64,000 bases of DNA from Mytilus trossulus (GCF_036588685.1 NC_086386.1:7348117-7412116); one strand, 5' to 3'; shown: positions 21,722-33,329, numbered from the stretch's first letter. Notes: generated by a model not told the origin, from the letters alone. A program made the numbers and translations.

Positions 21722-21756
21722 TCTATAAATATTATATAAAACATGAATAAGATAAG

Positions 21757-21960
21757 ATAAGATAAGATTATAATTTTATTAATCTAATCAAGAACCCATA
21801 AAGGGCATCATTTTACAACACAATATGATTGGAAAAAGCAAAACAGAAAACTAATACCATATTATAGCGTTATGGACGGGATCAGAGCCTAACACAACAT
21901 GTGTACATGTTAATATAACTATTATACTAATTATACCAATAAAATATCATATTACTTCAT
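21757..21960 (-). repeat. Probable LINE 3' end with (GATAA)n tail
   Basis: On the minus strand, sequence including GATGCCCTTTATGGGTTCTT ends in TTATCTTATCTTATCTTATC, the kind of short tandem tail left by non-LTR elements. It lies just upstream of exon 1 of the HEPN/propeller gene, so it may contribute to that gene's 5' region. No RT sequence remains. Confidence 0.45.
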
Positions 21961-22032
21961 ACATTTTGTTTACATCTGGATCTTATTTCTAAACCTTTAA
22001 TACTGTAATTTCCTAGGCATACGAGAGTTGGT

Positions 22033-22250
22033 AAATATAAAAAAGAAGATGTGGTATGATTGCCAATGAGACAACTATCTACAAAAGACCAAAATGACAC
22101 AAACATTAACAACTATAGGTCACCGTACCGCCTTCAACAATGAGCAACGCCCATACCGCATAGTTAGCTATAAAAGGCTCCGATAAGACAATGTAAAACA
22201 ATTCAAATGAGAAAACTAACGGCCTTATTTATGTAAAAAAATGAAATTGA
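22033..22250 (+). repeat. Mytilus-type interspersed repeat, family A
   Basis: AAGAAGATGTGGTATGATTG, CCAATGAGACAACTATCTAC, ATAGGTCACCGTACCGCCTT, AGTTAGCTATAAAAGGCTCC and GAGAAAACTAACGGCCTTAT, in order. Confidence 0.8.
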
Positions 22251-23399
22251 AAAATGAAAAATGCTCATTTGTGAACAGCCAGAAATATTTCTTATCATTC
22301 GATAGTTATTTAAAATTAGTACAAAAAGTATATGAATATATATGTAGCTACATGTATTTCTCTATATTGTCATATCCTTTAAACTCTTGATTAATTATCT
22401 TCTTATGTAAAGTCAGAAATTTTATTATCTGATTTATATAAGATATTCAGACAATTAATCAAGATAAAATGTTCTATATGCTGTATAAAACTACTTTCGT
22501 AAAATTCACTTACTTTATTTTTGCTTTTTATTAATAACATATGTAAGTACTGGCTGATCCAAACACATAAAAGGGTGCGTAGTTAAACTATTGGTAAGTA
22601 TATACCTAGGTCGATATGGAACGATGATTAGTTGACAATGAATGTAAAGCACACCACACGTCTTCCAGGAAAAGCTCCTTTTGTTATCATACTTTGAATC
22701 GGTTATCTTTTCAAACTAACAAAATGTACATGAGTCATGTACAGATAAACTATGCCTTTATTTAAGTACTTATTTGCCTGTCAAAACGATTGAGTTATTA
22801 TTTTCTGTATAACTGTGTGATAAATACTTGGTAATGTATTACAGTAAGTAGTATGTAGTTCAATATGAAACATACTATTATTAGTAACCTAGTGGTTTAA
22901 AGTAATATCTTCCACTCGCAATCTGTAGTATTTCCGATCTAAAATAAGTTTTTTTTTATATAACAATAATTTAAGGAAATCATTTGTTCGAACATGTATT
23001 TTTCTTAATTGTGATGATTTAAAACGATTTACAATACAATGCTATGGAACTAGATTAAGTAAAATTTTCCTTCGGATTGTACAAGATGTTAAATACTTAC
23101 TCGTCTTTGTTGAAACGGGTATTGTACTTGTTCATAATACTTCTTACGTTTTCAGATTTCAGAGAGACTACGAATGTATGAATGGAGGTGTTGATTTTTT
23201 CGCTCCTAAGATAAGTCATCTTATTTGATTATGAAATGGATAATTTTGGAAATTAGAACTTTCAAGTGTTTGATTGGTATGTTGGGACCTTTCGCCCGTT
23301 ATTAATATGGTAAAGACGCTGGTTCTTTTGCTGATTTATTTATTTTTGAAATCCAGTATCAACAATAAGTAGAATCCCGAGAGACATATTTATTTATTT
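22251..23399. other. No gene seen
   Basis: AT-rich sequence between a family A repeat and the LINE 5' region. The exact LINE start is not identifiable. Confidence 0.45.
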
Positions 23400-23495
23400 G
23401 TTTATCACCTGTACCCTGGGGTGTATTGTATTCCAAGTGAACAGTAATTAAAACTACGATTTATATATTGAGGCTCTATACGAGTGGGTTAAAAT

Positions 23496-24590
23496 ATGGA
23501 GTCAAGCCAAACGGAGACATCTACAGTATTAACCGAAAGTAGGGATGTTCTTTACGGAGATCCTAGCCAGGACATTACATTACAAAACGTCTATCAACTG
23601 CTAATAAACATGAATGGCAGACTTACTTCTATTGAAACGGGAATGACACAAGTCACCCAAATGAACAGAACATTAAATACCTTAGCTAAAAATTTTAGCG
23701 AGTTAAAAACAAAAGTTAACGAAGTTGAATCAAAAGTTCAAAAAATAAATGTAAGATGCGAAAAAAGTGAGTCCGAAATATCACAAATTAGAACACAACA
23801 TGGAAATCTAGATAAACAATTAAAGAATTTACATGTTAACAATAAAGAAGTGAATACTAATTTACAGAGTATAAGTGATTTTATGGACGACTTTAAAGTA
23901 AAACATGACAACAATGTAAAAGATGTAAAACAAATAAGATCTTCTGTTAGTAGAGTAGCTAACGACTTAGACGACCGAACAACCGAATTGAGATCAGAAA
24001 TTAAATCAGCTTTAAGTGATGCGCAAGAGGAACATGAAGAACTTCGCAACAAAGTAATCGATTTGCAATGCAGATCGATGAAAAATAACTTGGTATTCAC
24101 AGGAATACAAGAGACGGAGCACGAAAATACAGAACAGGTAGTGAAAGACTTTATACGCAAAGAATTGCATATTTCAGATTGGATAGAACTGGGAAATGTT
24201 CACCGCTTCGGCAGTGGAGCTCGCGCAGGAAAAAGAGGCCGCCCGCGACCAATCGTAGCCAGATTTATCTTCTATAAAGATCTTGCAAGGGTACTATCTA
24301 ACACCTACCGCCTGAAAGGTAAATCGTTCGGAGTCAACCAACAATTCCCGGACGAAATTGAGCAGGCTAGAAAGAGTCTTTACCCGATCATGAAGAAAAA
24401 ACGAGCTGAAGGTTGCCAGGTCAAGTTAGTGAGGGACATCTTGTATGTCGATGGGGTAATATATAATGAAGAACGCAATGTTGAAGACGATATAGCTACG
24501 AACACACAGACTCACACAAAAATGTCGCATACTCCAGATAAAAACCCTGTACAAAAACGCAAACGTACAACGACGCCAAAACACTATTAG
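23496..24590 (+). CDS. LINE ORF1 protein (coiled coil plus RRM-like domain)
   Basis: 364 residues, uninterrupted. Residues about 25-195 are rich in K, E, N, L and I with heptad-like spacing, typical of the trimerising coiled coil of LINE ORF1p. From about residue 195 (SMKNNLVFTGIQE) to 330 comes an RRM-like nucleic-acid-binding domain of the Transposase_22/ORF1p type. It has the NLVFTGI strand, the VHRFG motif, the basic GKRGRPRPIVARF stretch and a helical KSLYPIMKKKRAEG segment. A basic tail (KRKRTTTPK) closes the protein. By analogy it binds LINE RNA and chaperones target-primed reverse transcription. The ATG context (AAATATGG) is the first in frame, and ORF2 starts 51 nt after its stop. 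Confidence 0.88.
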   Translation: MESSQTETSTVLTESRDVLYGDPSQDITLQNVYQLLINMNGRLTSIETGMTQVTQMNRTLNTLAKNFSELKTKVNEVESKVQKINVRCEKSESEISQIRTQHGNLDKQLKNLHVNNKEVNTNLQSISDFMDDFKVKHDNNVKDVKQIRSSVSRVANDLDDRTTELRSEIKSALSDAQEEHEELRNKVIDLQCRSMKNNLVFTGIQETEHENTEQVVKDFIRKELHISDWIELGNVHRFGSGARAGKRGRPRPIVARFIFYKDLARVLSNTYRLKGKSFGVNQQFPDEIEQARKSLYPIMKKKRAEGCQVKLVRDILYVDGVIYNEERNVEDDIATNTQTHTKMSHTPDKNPVQKRKRTTTPKHY

Positions 24591-24641
24591 CAACCCCATA
24601 GAGAGTCAGTTGTTACCGATGCTTTACTGAAAGACATTAAA

Positions 24642-27600
24642 ATGTTAAACCTAAACTGTTGCGGTGTAGTGAGAAAATCGCAGTATCCTGAATTTATCAA
24701 ATTGATAAGTGACCATGATATTATATGTTTGACTGAAACAAAAACTGATAATTTTGATAATATTAACATACCAGAATATACTTTTAAATTTAAAAATCGA
24801 AAGTCACACTCCAGAGTAAAATCAGGTGGCATAGCTTTTGGGTATAAAAATGAAATGTCTAAATATATTCATATCATTGAGACTAAGAGTAGCCTAGTTC
24901 TATGGGCTAAGATATCTGCAAATTTCCTACAGACTGATGAAGACTTGGTGATTGGGAACGTGTACATCCCTCCTGAAAATTCGCTGTACAAAATAACCGA
25001 TTCATTAAACGAACTAGAGCAAGAGTTGTTGAAACTTTCTGTTAACTATAAATACATTATGCTTGTCGGAGATTTTAATAGCAGAACTGCTTCTGATATT
25101 GATTTTTCAAATATTGTAAATAGCAAACATGATATAGTTAGTGATTCAGATTTATGCTATGATTACTCAAATGCTTTACAAGAGTTAAATATGTTAAGTT
25201 TTAGAAAAAGTAAAGATATATCGAAAAACACTTATGGGAACGCTTTACTTGATATTTGTAAAAATAACAATTTGTTCATTTTGAATGGTAGAGTGAATGG
25301 TGATAAAGAGGGAATATTTACATGTAGGAGTTCTAGTGTTGTTGACTATTTTATTTGCTCATTTGAATTATTAAATCATGTTGTAAATATGCATGTAGAT
25401 ACGTTTTCGTCTCTTTACTCAGATGTACATTGTCCATTGACACTTTTGTTAAAATTTAAAATTGAGCAAAATGCTGTAACTGAAGCTGAAAACAATGATG
25501 TAACAAGTGGTAGTGAAAATATAAAGTTAAAAAAGTGGGATAATGAAAAAAAACAAGATTTCATTGAGAACATTGATGGAAATAAGATTACAGAATTAGA
25601 AAATGAATTAATGTTTTTGCATTCAAGTGTTATGTCGCAAAATTCTGTAAATAAATTGTCCGAACATATAAATGATATACTTTTGGAATCAGCAGAAAAG
25701 GTACTAGGTACCATTACTTATAACACGAAGGTTAAAAAGAGCACAAAGGAAAGCAAACCATGGTTTGACAAAAAATGCTGGGAGCAAAGAAAGTGCTCAC
25801 GAATTGCAAAACGACGATGTAAAAACAACAAAACATCAGATAATCATGTTCAAATGAAAGATGCAGAGAGAAAGTATAAAAAACAGATGGATTGTTCTAT
25901 ACAAGAGTATAGAAAGATTTTTAGAAAAAAGATGCAAAATTTAAAAAACAGTAACTCTAAGGAGTTCTGGAAAATTTTAAATGAAAAAAGAGAAAAACGT
26001 AGTCCAAATATTTCCATCGATGTTCTCTTTGATTTCTTTAAAGACTTGAATTCGTCGGATTCAGTCGACGATGTCCCTGTTTCGCAAGTACCAAACCAGT
26101 TCAATGAAACTCTTAATAGTATCATAACAGAAAAAGAAATATTTAATTATAAATAAATTTGGTGTATTTACTGTCTTCTGATTGGTTAAAAGTATTAGTT
26201 TTATTTTCAATGTTATCAATTTTTATGGAGACACGCCCATTCTGATGTTGTGTATTCATACGCCAACATGTGTGTATGTTGTTATTGTTTTAATATCAGT
26301 AGTATTAAAAGTTCTTTGAGCTTATTTTTTTCATAGAAATTTATTTATAATGAATGGCAATAATTTATTTTGACTTTATTGAACCATAAAACTAATTGTT
26401 GACTCTTCACATTTTACATAATCCGCTTCGCGGATTATTCAATGTGAAGAGTCAAAAATTAGTTTTATGGTTCAATAAAGTCAAAATAAATGAAAGCCAT
26501 TCATAAAGTATTAAAGATTTAAAATATGGAAAGGCTTGTGGAGATGACAAAATTATTAGCGAATATATTAAAAGCACATGTCATATTTTTATGCCTATAT
26601 ATGTTCAATTTTTTAATATTGTTTTCGATTCTGGTAAAATTCCAGAAGCATGGTTAGTTGGTAACATTATTCCTTTTTATAAAAATAAAGGTGATACAAA
26701 AAACCCAGAAAATTATAGACCTATCACAATTCTAAGCTGCATGGGAAAGCTATTTACTTCAGTTTTGAATTCAAGACTATCCACTTTTTTGGAAAATTAC
26801 TTATTGTTAAATGAAAATCAATCAGGATTTAGAAAAGGCTATTCAACCATAGATAGTATTTTTGTCCTACATATTCTTTTTGAACTATTGAAGATGTGAA
26901 AGAAAAAACTTTTTTGTGCTTTTATAGACTTTGCTAAAGCCTTTGACACAGTTTGGCGATCTGGTTTATGGCAAAAACTTCTGGAGAATTTTATCAGTGG
27001 AAAAATGTATGATACCATTGTAAATATGTATAGTAACATTAAATCAAGAATTTTTGATGGTAGTGTATTTTCAGAGTATTTTCCGTGTAATGTCGGTGTA
27101 CGTCAAGGCGAAAGTCTCTCACCTTTATTATTTTCACTGTATATTAATGATCTTGAACATTTTTTAAAAGAACAAGATGTAGAAGGGTTAAAAACAGTAT
27201 CCGATGATATTGAAAATGAGCTAGACTACTATTTAAAATTGTTTCTGATTCTGTATGCAGATGACACAGCTCTTTTGGCAGAGTCAAAAAATGACTTACA
27301 AAAGCAGCTTGACTCTTTGTATAACTATTGTGAACTTTGAAAATTGAAGGTTAATGTAAATAAAAGTAAATTTGTAGTTTTTTCTAAAGGTAGACCATTA
27401 TCAAATATAGAATTTAAATATAATAATACTGTTTTAGAAATTGTAAATGAGTTTACGTACCTTGGTGTTATTTTTTCTAGAACAGGAAGTTTTTCTAAGG
27501 CAAAAAAGGCACAAGCAGAAAAAGCCACACACGCTATGTACGATGTTATCCGCAAAGGTCGAAAACATAATTTATCTATAGAATGCCAACTCGATCTTTT

Positions 27601-28426
27601 CGATAAAATTGTTAAGCCTATTTTATTGTATGGAAGTGAAGTTTGGGGAGTCGGCAACATTTCTGTTATTGAAAGGGTCCACCTTAAATTCTGTAAAATT
27701 TTGTTAAATGTAAAGAAGTCAACGCCAGATTTCATGATTTATGGAGAACTGGGAAGATATCCTTTGGAAATTGATATCAAGTTGCGGATTTTAAATTACT
27801 GGTCGAAACTTATGAGTGGAAAGCAAGAAAAACTTCCTGTTATTTTGTATAAATATGCATATAAAAAGTATGGGATGAGTATTCCATGGCTTAAAAATAT
27901 AAAATCTATTCTAGATAGTTGTGGACTGTCATATGTTTGGAATTCACAGTACTTTGTTAGTAATACATGGTTATATAATAAGGTTAAAGTTTGTGTTGTA
28001 GACCAATTCAAACAAAATTGGCACTCTATCTTATTAGAATCGCCAAAAGCTATTAATTATCGTCTATTCAAAGATAATGCTGAAAGAGAAAACTATTTTA
28101 AGATACAAGATGATAAAAATATTATTACTTTTTGTAGATTCAGGATACTCAGTCATAAACTTCCTATTGAAACTGGAAGGTGGAAAAATATACCTAGAGA
28201 AAATCGAAATTGTAAACTTTGTAATTCAGGAGATATTGGGGATGAATTCCACTATATTTTTAATTGTTCGAAATTTAATCATGATAGAGAAAAAATTTTG
28301 AAACCATATTATCTAAATAGACCAAACGTATTGAAATTTCATGATTTGATGAATACTAGAAACATCAGTATGTTGAATCATTTGTGCAAATTTATCAAAC
28401 TGATTAATAAACAGCTAGACTCTTAG
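24642..28426 (+). pseudogene. LINE ORF2 (endonuclease, RT, C-terminal zinc knuckle), broken
   Basis: 24642-26156 encodes an APE-type endonuclease: LNLNCCG at the start, LTETKTD, VGDFNSR, SVVDYFI and the C-terminal SDVHCPLTL. At 26148 a fold-back insertion ends the frame after KEIFNYK. The RT resumes in another frame at 26510 (IKDLKYGKACGDD), with YRPITILSC, NQSGFRKGYST, FIDFAKAFDTVW, GVRQGESLSPLLFSLYINDL and the catalytic LILYADDTALL. TGA stops sit at 26897-26899 (after FELLKM) and 27338-27340 (after YNYCEL, where related proteins usually have Trp). The remaining frame ends with a CKLCNS...HYIFNC zinc knuckle near 28220-28270 and a TAG at 28424. All RT pieces share one frame, so the only frame change is the insertion. 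Confidence 0.88.
26148..26509. mobile_element. Fold-back element inserted in LINE ORF2
   Basis: Two inverted-repeat modules sit side by side. First, TATAAATAAATTT (26148-26160) and its exact complement AAATTTATTTATA (26337-26349) flank about 175 bp. Second, 26350-26426 and 26430-26506 form a palindrome centred on AATCCGCTTCGCGGATT, with only small mismatches over 75-bp arms. The LINE coding sequence is continuous on both sides of the whole block, which proves insertion. The target duplication cannot be fixed. Confidence 0.8.
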
Positions 28427-28626
28427 GGGAAACATTGTTAAATGTATTTTTTTATATAATATTGTATACATGCATAATGTGTTTTTTATATTACATGTAG
28501 CTGGAAATATTTTTCCAGTTGTAGATCATACATTTGTATTAATTCTGACTTTATGTTATATTATAAATGTTTATAATATCTCTGTACCATGGATTTTGGT
28601 TTATGAGAATAAAGATATATACGTTA

Positions 28627-29389
28627 AGATATTGCGGCGTTTTGCATTTGCGCCGATCTGCATTTCATTTGCGCCGATTTTTTTACAGGTAAATTACAGG
28701 TAAATACAGGTGAATAGATATATTAAGAAGATGTGGTATTCGTGCTAATGAGATAGCTCTTCTTCACAGTCTTTGAAGGCCTACTAGATACATACCCAGA
28801 CTTTTTCCTTGTCGTACCCGTAAGTTCCTAAGCCTCAGTCTTTCGGTCAACTATCACCTGTTTATGTTCTTTCTGTGTTTTGACAATAGTTTAACCATTA
28901 TAATCCGTTGTGACTCTGGCTTTACATGATTTAATGGTACATTGGTATAAAGATATATTATTTTTCAGGACACTGACCTTTCGATATGTATTGCCGTCGA
29001 TGATTAAAGAATTGACTCCTCGGGTCGTTTAAGTGAACAAATGTCAATATGTCCATCGTGTAACAACAAAGTTCCAGAACAATATGAATAAAAATAAACT
29101 TAAAATGGTTAACTTTTATAAATAGTTACTTGGATGGAGAATAGTCTCATTAGCACTCATACCACATCTTCTGGCCTATATCTATTAAACATATTAAGTG
29201 AAAACGTTTATCACCAGATTTACCAATGTACCTTCAATGTATAGTACATATAAAAGTATAATTTATTTTATACCTGTAAATCCAATTAGGAGAAATTATA
29301 AAATCGGCGCAAATGAAAAAATTAAATTGGCGCAAATGAAAGAATGAACATTTTCAAAATCGGCGCAAATGTCATACGCCCAGATATTG
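28627..29389. mobile_element. TIR element with 8-bp target duplication (hAT- or Merlin-like)
   Basis: AGATATTG at 28627-28634 and 29382-29389 flank a 747-bp element. Its ends read CGGCGTTTTGCATTTGCGCC and, reversed, GGGCGTATGACATTTGCGCC, followed on both sides by GAT. Internal GGCGCAAATGAAA motifs are repeated near the right end. An 8-bp duplication fits hAT or Merlin transposases. There is no ORF. Two inverted family A pieces (about 28718-28760 and 29100-29195) lie inside. The site is the 3' tail of the LINE, so it inserted after the LINE. Confidence 0.75.
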
Positions 29390-29494
29390 ATCTTCCTTTT
29401 TATCATAATTGATGTTTAGCCTTCAAATCGTTTAATCAAAGTATAATAATTATTAACTAAATATTCCCCCTACGGGCTTCTAAAATATATAAAT

Positions 29495-29690
29495 CTTATA
29501 TCGCATAGTCAGCTATAAAAGTTCTGAAATTAAAAATCCAAACAAGAAAACTAACGGCCTGATTTATGTGCAATATAATGAAGTTAAAAACGAATATGAG
29601 TTATAACAACAAAATTAATAACAGCAACTGAAATCCAGGCTCCTGACTTGGTACAGGCACATGCAGAATGTCTCTGGGCTAACCTAGTGT
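29495..29690 (+). repeat. Mytilus-type interspersed repeat, family A (3' part)
   Basis: CGCATAGTCAGCTATAAAAG, AAGAAAACTAACGGCCTGAT and AGGCTCCTGACTTGGTACAG are in family order. The 5' part is missing. The flanks hold nothing recognisable. Confidence 0.65.
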
Positions 29691-30217
29691 GAAGGCGCGC
29701 CAATCTTAGACAGTCGTATAACAGTATTACATGACAACAGACTATAAAAATCAGTCGAAAAATATTGAAACAAAGCAGAAATACATCTTAAACACACATA
29801 GTGCACGTGTCATGGTATACTTGTGTAACAACAAACAGTGCATGAAACTGTTCACGTAAGTTTCATATAAGAGCTCTATTGAGTTGAATGTTACGTGACA
29901 TTTTTCACGTGAAAAAACGTGTGAGATTCGTGAGAAATTCACGTTAGCAAATTGTTCCTGTGTAGCTCGTACAGTGATACTGGAAATAAGTTCATGGCAT
30001 ATTTAAACATTCCAGCATTCACAAAAATATTTGAAGACATATGATTTTACTTACCTTTCAAAATACATGCGTTTTAACTTTTTATGTCATAATGAAATCC
30101 TGTAATTTTATTTAATCACATTTAAACTATATAATTGTTAACGTTTTATACGTTGTGAACTGGATAGAGAGTTGCCTCATTTTGGCACTCTTAGACCCCG
30201 TTCACACTATGACATTT

Positions 30218-30400
30218 TTATCGGTTTAAAGTAGATCGGTTCACATTAGATCGGTTTAAGGGCTAATATGAACGCTTTGAATCGATCTTCAATCGGTCTA
30301 AACTAAAACACCAAAAGAGGTAGTTTAGTTTGAATCGATCTAAATAGAACCGATCTAACTTTAAATGTGAACGCATAGATCGATCTACATTAGTACGATT
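30218..30400. promoter_or_regulatory. Left subterminal repeats of the Harbinger element
   Basis: Dense copies of ATCGGTTTAAA/AATCGATCT-type motifs. One, GAATCGATCTAAATAGAACC (30332-30351), is the exact inverted complement of 34795-34814 near the right end. Such subterminal motifs are likely binding sites for the Myb-like protein and/or transposase. That role is inferred. Confidence 0.6.
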
Positions 30401-30458
30401 GAATACAAAATAATATATGCGCATGTACAGCGGCAAAACTACATGTGTTTTTTTCAAA

Positions 30459-30779
30459 ATGGAGGATCAGAATAAAAGGGCTGAAGCTTGGACCCATGAA
30501 GAAACGGTCCTTTTAATTGAACTTTGGGGAGATGAAAGAGTCCAAAATGAATTAGAAAACACACCAAGACGTAATCTGGAAGTTTTCCGGAGAATTTGCA
30601 CGGATATGAAGGATAGCATTTTAGACTTTAGTCGATCACCACAAGACTGTAGAGGGAGGATTAAGAGATTGAAAACAAAATACTTCCAAGTAAAAAGACA
30701 GAATAAAAAGTCTGGAGGAAAAAGGACATCGTTCCCGTACCACGAGAGGATGGACACCATATTAGGGACGCGACCTTCT
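30459..30779 (+). CDS. Harbinger Myb/SANT-like protein, exon 1
   Basis: ATG at 30459 (CAAAATGG context) opens MEDQNKRAEAWTHEETVLLI, then LWGDERVQNELENTPRRN, ICTDMKDSILDFSRSPQDCR and RIKRLKTKYFQVKRQN. This is a trihelix/Myb-type DNA-binding domain with the W-H-E-E-T start and the third-helix C-R-x-R-I-K-x-L-K pattern. In Harbinger elements this partner protein carries the transposase to the nucleus and to transposon ends. The likely splice donor is TCT|GTGAAT at 30780. The frame stays open to 30890, but that tail is hydrophobic, AT-rich and probably intron. Exons 2 and 3 follow at 31264 and 32496. Confidence 0.75.
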
Positions 30780-31263
30780 GTGAATTTATTTGCCCTTTTT
30801 TGCATTTTTAAACGCGTATTCGAAATATCAATACATTTTTGCACTTATCCAGTTGTATCCTCTGTGATAACATTATTACATTGTAAATAAAAAAGAACAC
30901 TTTTTCTGTGTATTCCGTTTGTAATTTCATAAACATATGTGTAGTGTATGGAATTTATCACTGTGTATGTAGACCACTTTAAACTACAGAGGCGGATTGA
31001 AAGGGGGTACCCATACCCGGACCCCCTTAAAGACCTACATACATATACTGGATAGGCATCTGCACATATCGTTTGTTGATGTGTTTCATATTTGTTTTTT
31101 GTTCATTTTTGTTCTTAAATTAGTCCGTTAGTTAATAAAGCTGACTATGCGGTATGTGTTTTGCTCATTGTTGAAGGTCGTACGGTGACCTGTAATTGTT
31201 AATTTCTATTGAATGAACACACTTCGTATTCCATATAAAATGAATTGAAACTTTATATATTTA

Positions 31264-31402
31264 GACACAGAACTTGAAGACGAAGATGACAGTCACACGA
31301 GTGACGTGTCCAGGCAACCGGAGAGTCAACTCCCTGGACCACCAAGACCTGAAACTCCAGCACCCTCTAGACCAGGGTCTTCTGGAATGCAAGCAAGCAG
31401 AG
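31264..31402 (+). CDS. Harbinger Myb-like protein, exon 2 (acidic/proline linker)
   Basis: The acceptor TATATATTTAG precedes a frame reading TELEDEDDSHTSDVSRQPES, then PGPPRPETPAPSRPGSSGM, ending AGAG|GTAAAC. This reading joins exon 3 perfectly (G|GA, phase 1). It does not join in phase to the exon 1 donor at 30780 (phase 0), so either another donor is used or a one-base change has broken the gene. The alternative frame starting at 31274 runs into a stop in exon 3 and is less likely. Confidence 0.55.
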
Positions 31403-32495
31403 GTAAACTATAGCACTATAATTATAAAGAAAAGACATGATCTATCAATCATTTAGAAAAAAAAAGAAATTACAAGGAAAATCGCAAAAAGCAAAGTAAC
31501 ATTGCTTTTATTGTTGTTCTTCATTTTACTGATTTCTACGCTGAGCAAAAACTCTTACTTCGCTATAAATATTTGAGACAACTCCTTGCACAGGCCTGAG
31601 TAGCATTCTTTGCAAAATGACTACCATCGCTATATTTGAACATCACTGCAGCTGTGGAGTAATGCCAATAAATTTAAAAAAAAAAGAGAGATTTCCCATA
31701 TGCTGGGCTAATATAGCCCGACACACTTTCTTGTGCATATTTTGTTTTGATCCTTTTTATATTCTTTGTTTGCCTCACCGGGGCCCGATGAGCCACATGT
31801 GAGCTTATGCCATCACTTGGCGTCCGTCGTCGTCTGCTTTCGTCGTAAACTATTTCAAAAATCTTCTCCTCTGAAACCACTTAGCCAAATACCTTCAAAC
31901 TTTAACTAAACGTTCCTTAGGGTATCTAGTTAAATAAATTGTAACTGAAGTTTACCCATCGACAAACATGGCCTCTATAATAGAACACTGGAGGCAAATA
32001 CAGGTTTTGGCTCATATCTCAAAAACTACAGCTTTTGAAGCAAAACTGACAGAGGTAAAATTGTTCAATTGGTCAAGATCTATCAGACCTGAAATTTTCA
32101 GACCAATCGAACAACCCATTTTAGGGTTGCTGCCACTTAATTGGTAGTTTTAAGAAAAATTTCCATTTTTTTCTTTCATACCTTGAATATTATTATAGAT
32201 AGATATAAACTGTGCACAGCAATAATGTTAAGCAAAGTAAGATTTACAAAAAAGTCAATGACCAAAATTAATTATCAATTGACCCCTTAAGGAGTTATTG
32301 CCGTTTACAGACAATGTTACACAATTTGTTCATCAAGTTTGCTTACATTAAAAATCTTCTCATCTGAAATACGGGTGAGCGATTCAGGCTCTTGAGATAC
32401 TCTTGTTTAAAAACGTTAAAAATCATTGTTGAGATAATGCAACTTAAACTACGTTTGCAAACTAGCACATTTTTACACTCTATTGCATTTTTTAG
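31403..32495 (+). other. Intron of the Harbinger Myb gene with a nested repeat
   Basis: About 31770-32405 is a widespread bivalve repeat: TTGCCTCACCGGGGCCCGAT, GTGAGCTTATGCCATCACTT, GGCGTCCGTCGTCGTCTGCT, AAAATCTTCTCCTCTGAAAC, and at the end GGGTGAGCGATTCAGGCTCT, CTCTTGTT. It has no coding function and appears to have been inserted into the intron. Confidence 0.6.
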
Positions 32496-33079
32496 GAACA
32501 AGAATGAAAACAACAAAACGAAAAAAACAAGATCCAGCTGAAATAATGCAGCAATTTTTGGAAATAGAGAAAACATCAGAAAAACAGTTTTGGGAGTTTG
32601 AAGAAAAACGCCTGAAATTAGACACAGAGCAGGAAGAAAAAAGAAGAAGGGAAGAGGCAGACAGAGAGGATAGACAAAGGAATGCTGACCGACAATTCAT
32701 GGCAAACCTTATGCAAATGCAGATGAATTTAATGAGAATGCAACAAGCTCCGCCTCTGGCTAATAACTTAAGCCACCATTATCAACCACACTACACTGAA
32801 AAGGAACAAGCTCCATCACCGCCTATAAACTTGAGTCATCAGTATCAACCGCACTACACTGAAAAGGAACAAGTTCCACCGCCGACTATTAATTTGAGTC
32901 ATCAGTATCAACCGCACTACACTGAAAAGGAACAAGCTCCTCCACCACCTCCACAAATTAATGCCATTCCTTTGAATCAACAGCATTACACTGAAATGCA
33001 GCCAATGCAAGCATCAAACATGGGCAATTATCAGACATCTGATGTTTTAAAGAATGTGAGAAATCAAATGGAATTCTGA
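32496..33079 (+). CDS. Harbinger Myb-like protein, last exon (coiled coil and 21-residue repeats)
   Basis: Begins after the acceptor TTTTTTAG at 32495 and reads GTRMKTTKRKKQDPAEIM. A strongly charged helix follows (FWEFEEKRLKLDTEQEEK, RRREEADREDRQRNADR), likely a coiled coil for self-association or transposase contact. Then come about three copies of a 21-residue repeat, NLSHQYQPHYTEKEQ plus a Pro-rich spacer (32765-32960). The stop is TGA at 33077-33079. The 63-bp DNA repeat is nearly perfect between copies 2 and 3, so it is recent. Confidence 0.7.
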
Positions 33080-33329
33080 TGTTCATAGGAAGGCAATTAT
33101 CTAACTCGTTTAAAAAGAAAAGTAATACTGATGTTTTCCCATGTTAATTGTTAATAAAAAAAAATTGTGCATTATTCTTTCTGAAAAAAATATGATTACA
33201 ATAATTGATTAATGTTTGATCGAGTTCATTTTAGATCAGTGACAAGTATTTGACGTTAAGTTTATTGATACTAATATATATAGACGAGATGTAAACTTTG
33301 AATACAACTACTTTTAATAACTGATTGTT

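Larger units (their letters stand above)
23400..28620 (+). mobile_element. Nearly full-length LINE (non-LTR retrotransposon), inactivated
   Basis: It has a short 5'UTR (start uncertain), ORF1 (23496-24590), a 51-nt spacer, ORF2 (24642-28426 overall), and a 3'UTR with AATAAA at about 28608 ending near GATATATA. ORF1 is intact. ORF2 is interrupted by a fold-back insertion and two stops. The two-ORF layout with a coiled-coil/RRM ORF1 and APE-type endonuclease fits the L1/I/CR1 side of the non-LTR tree. I cannot assign the clade. No target-site duplication was found by eye. Confidence 0.85.
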
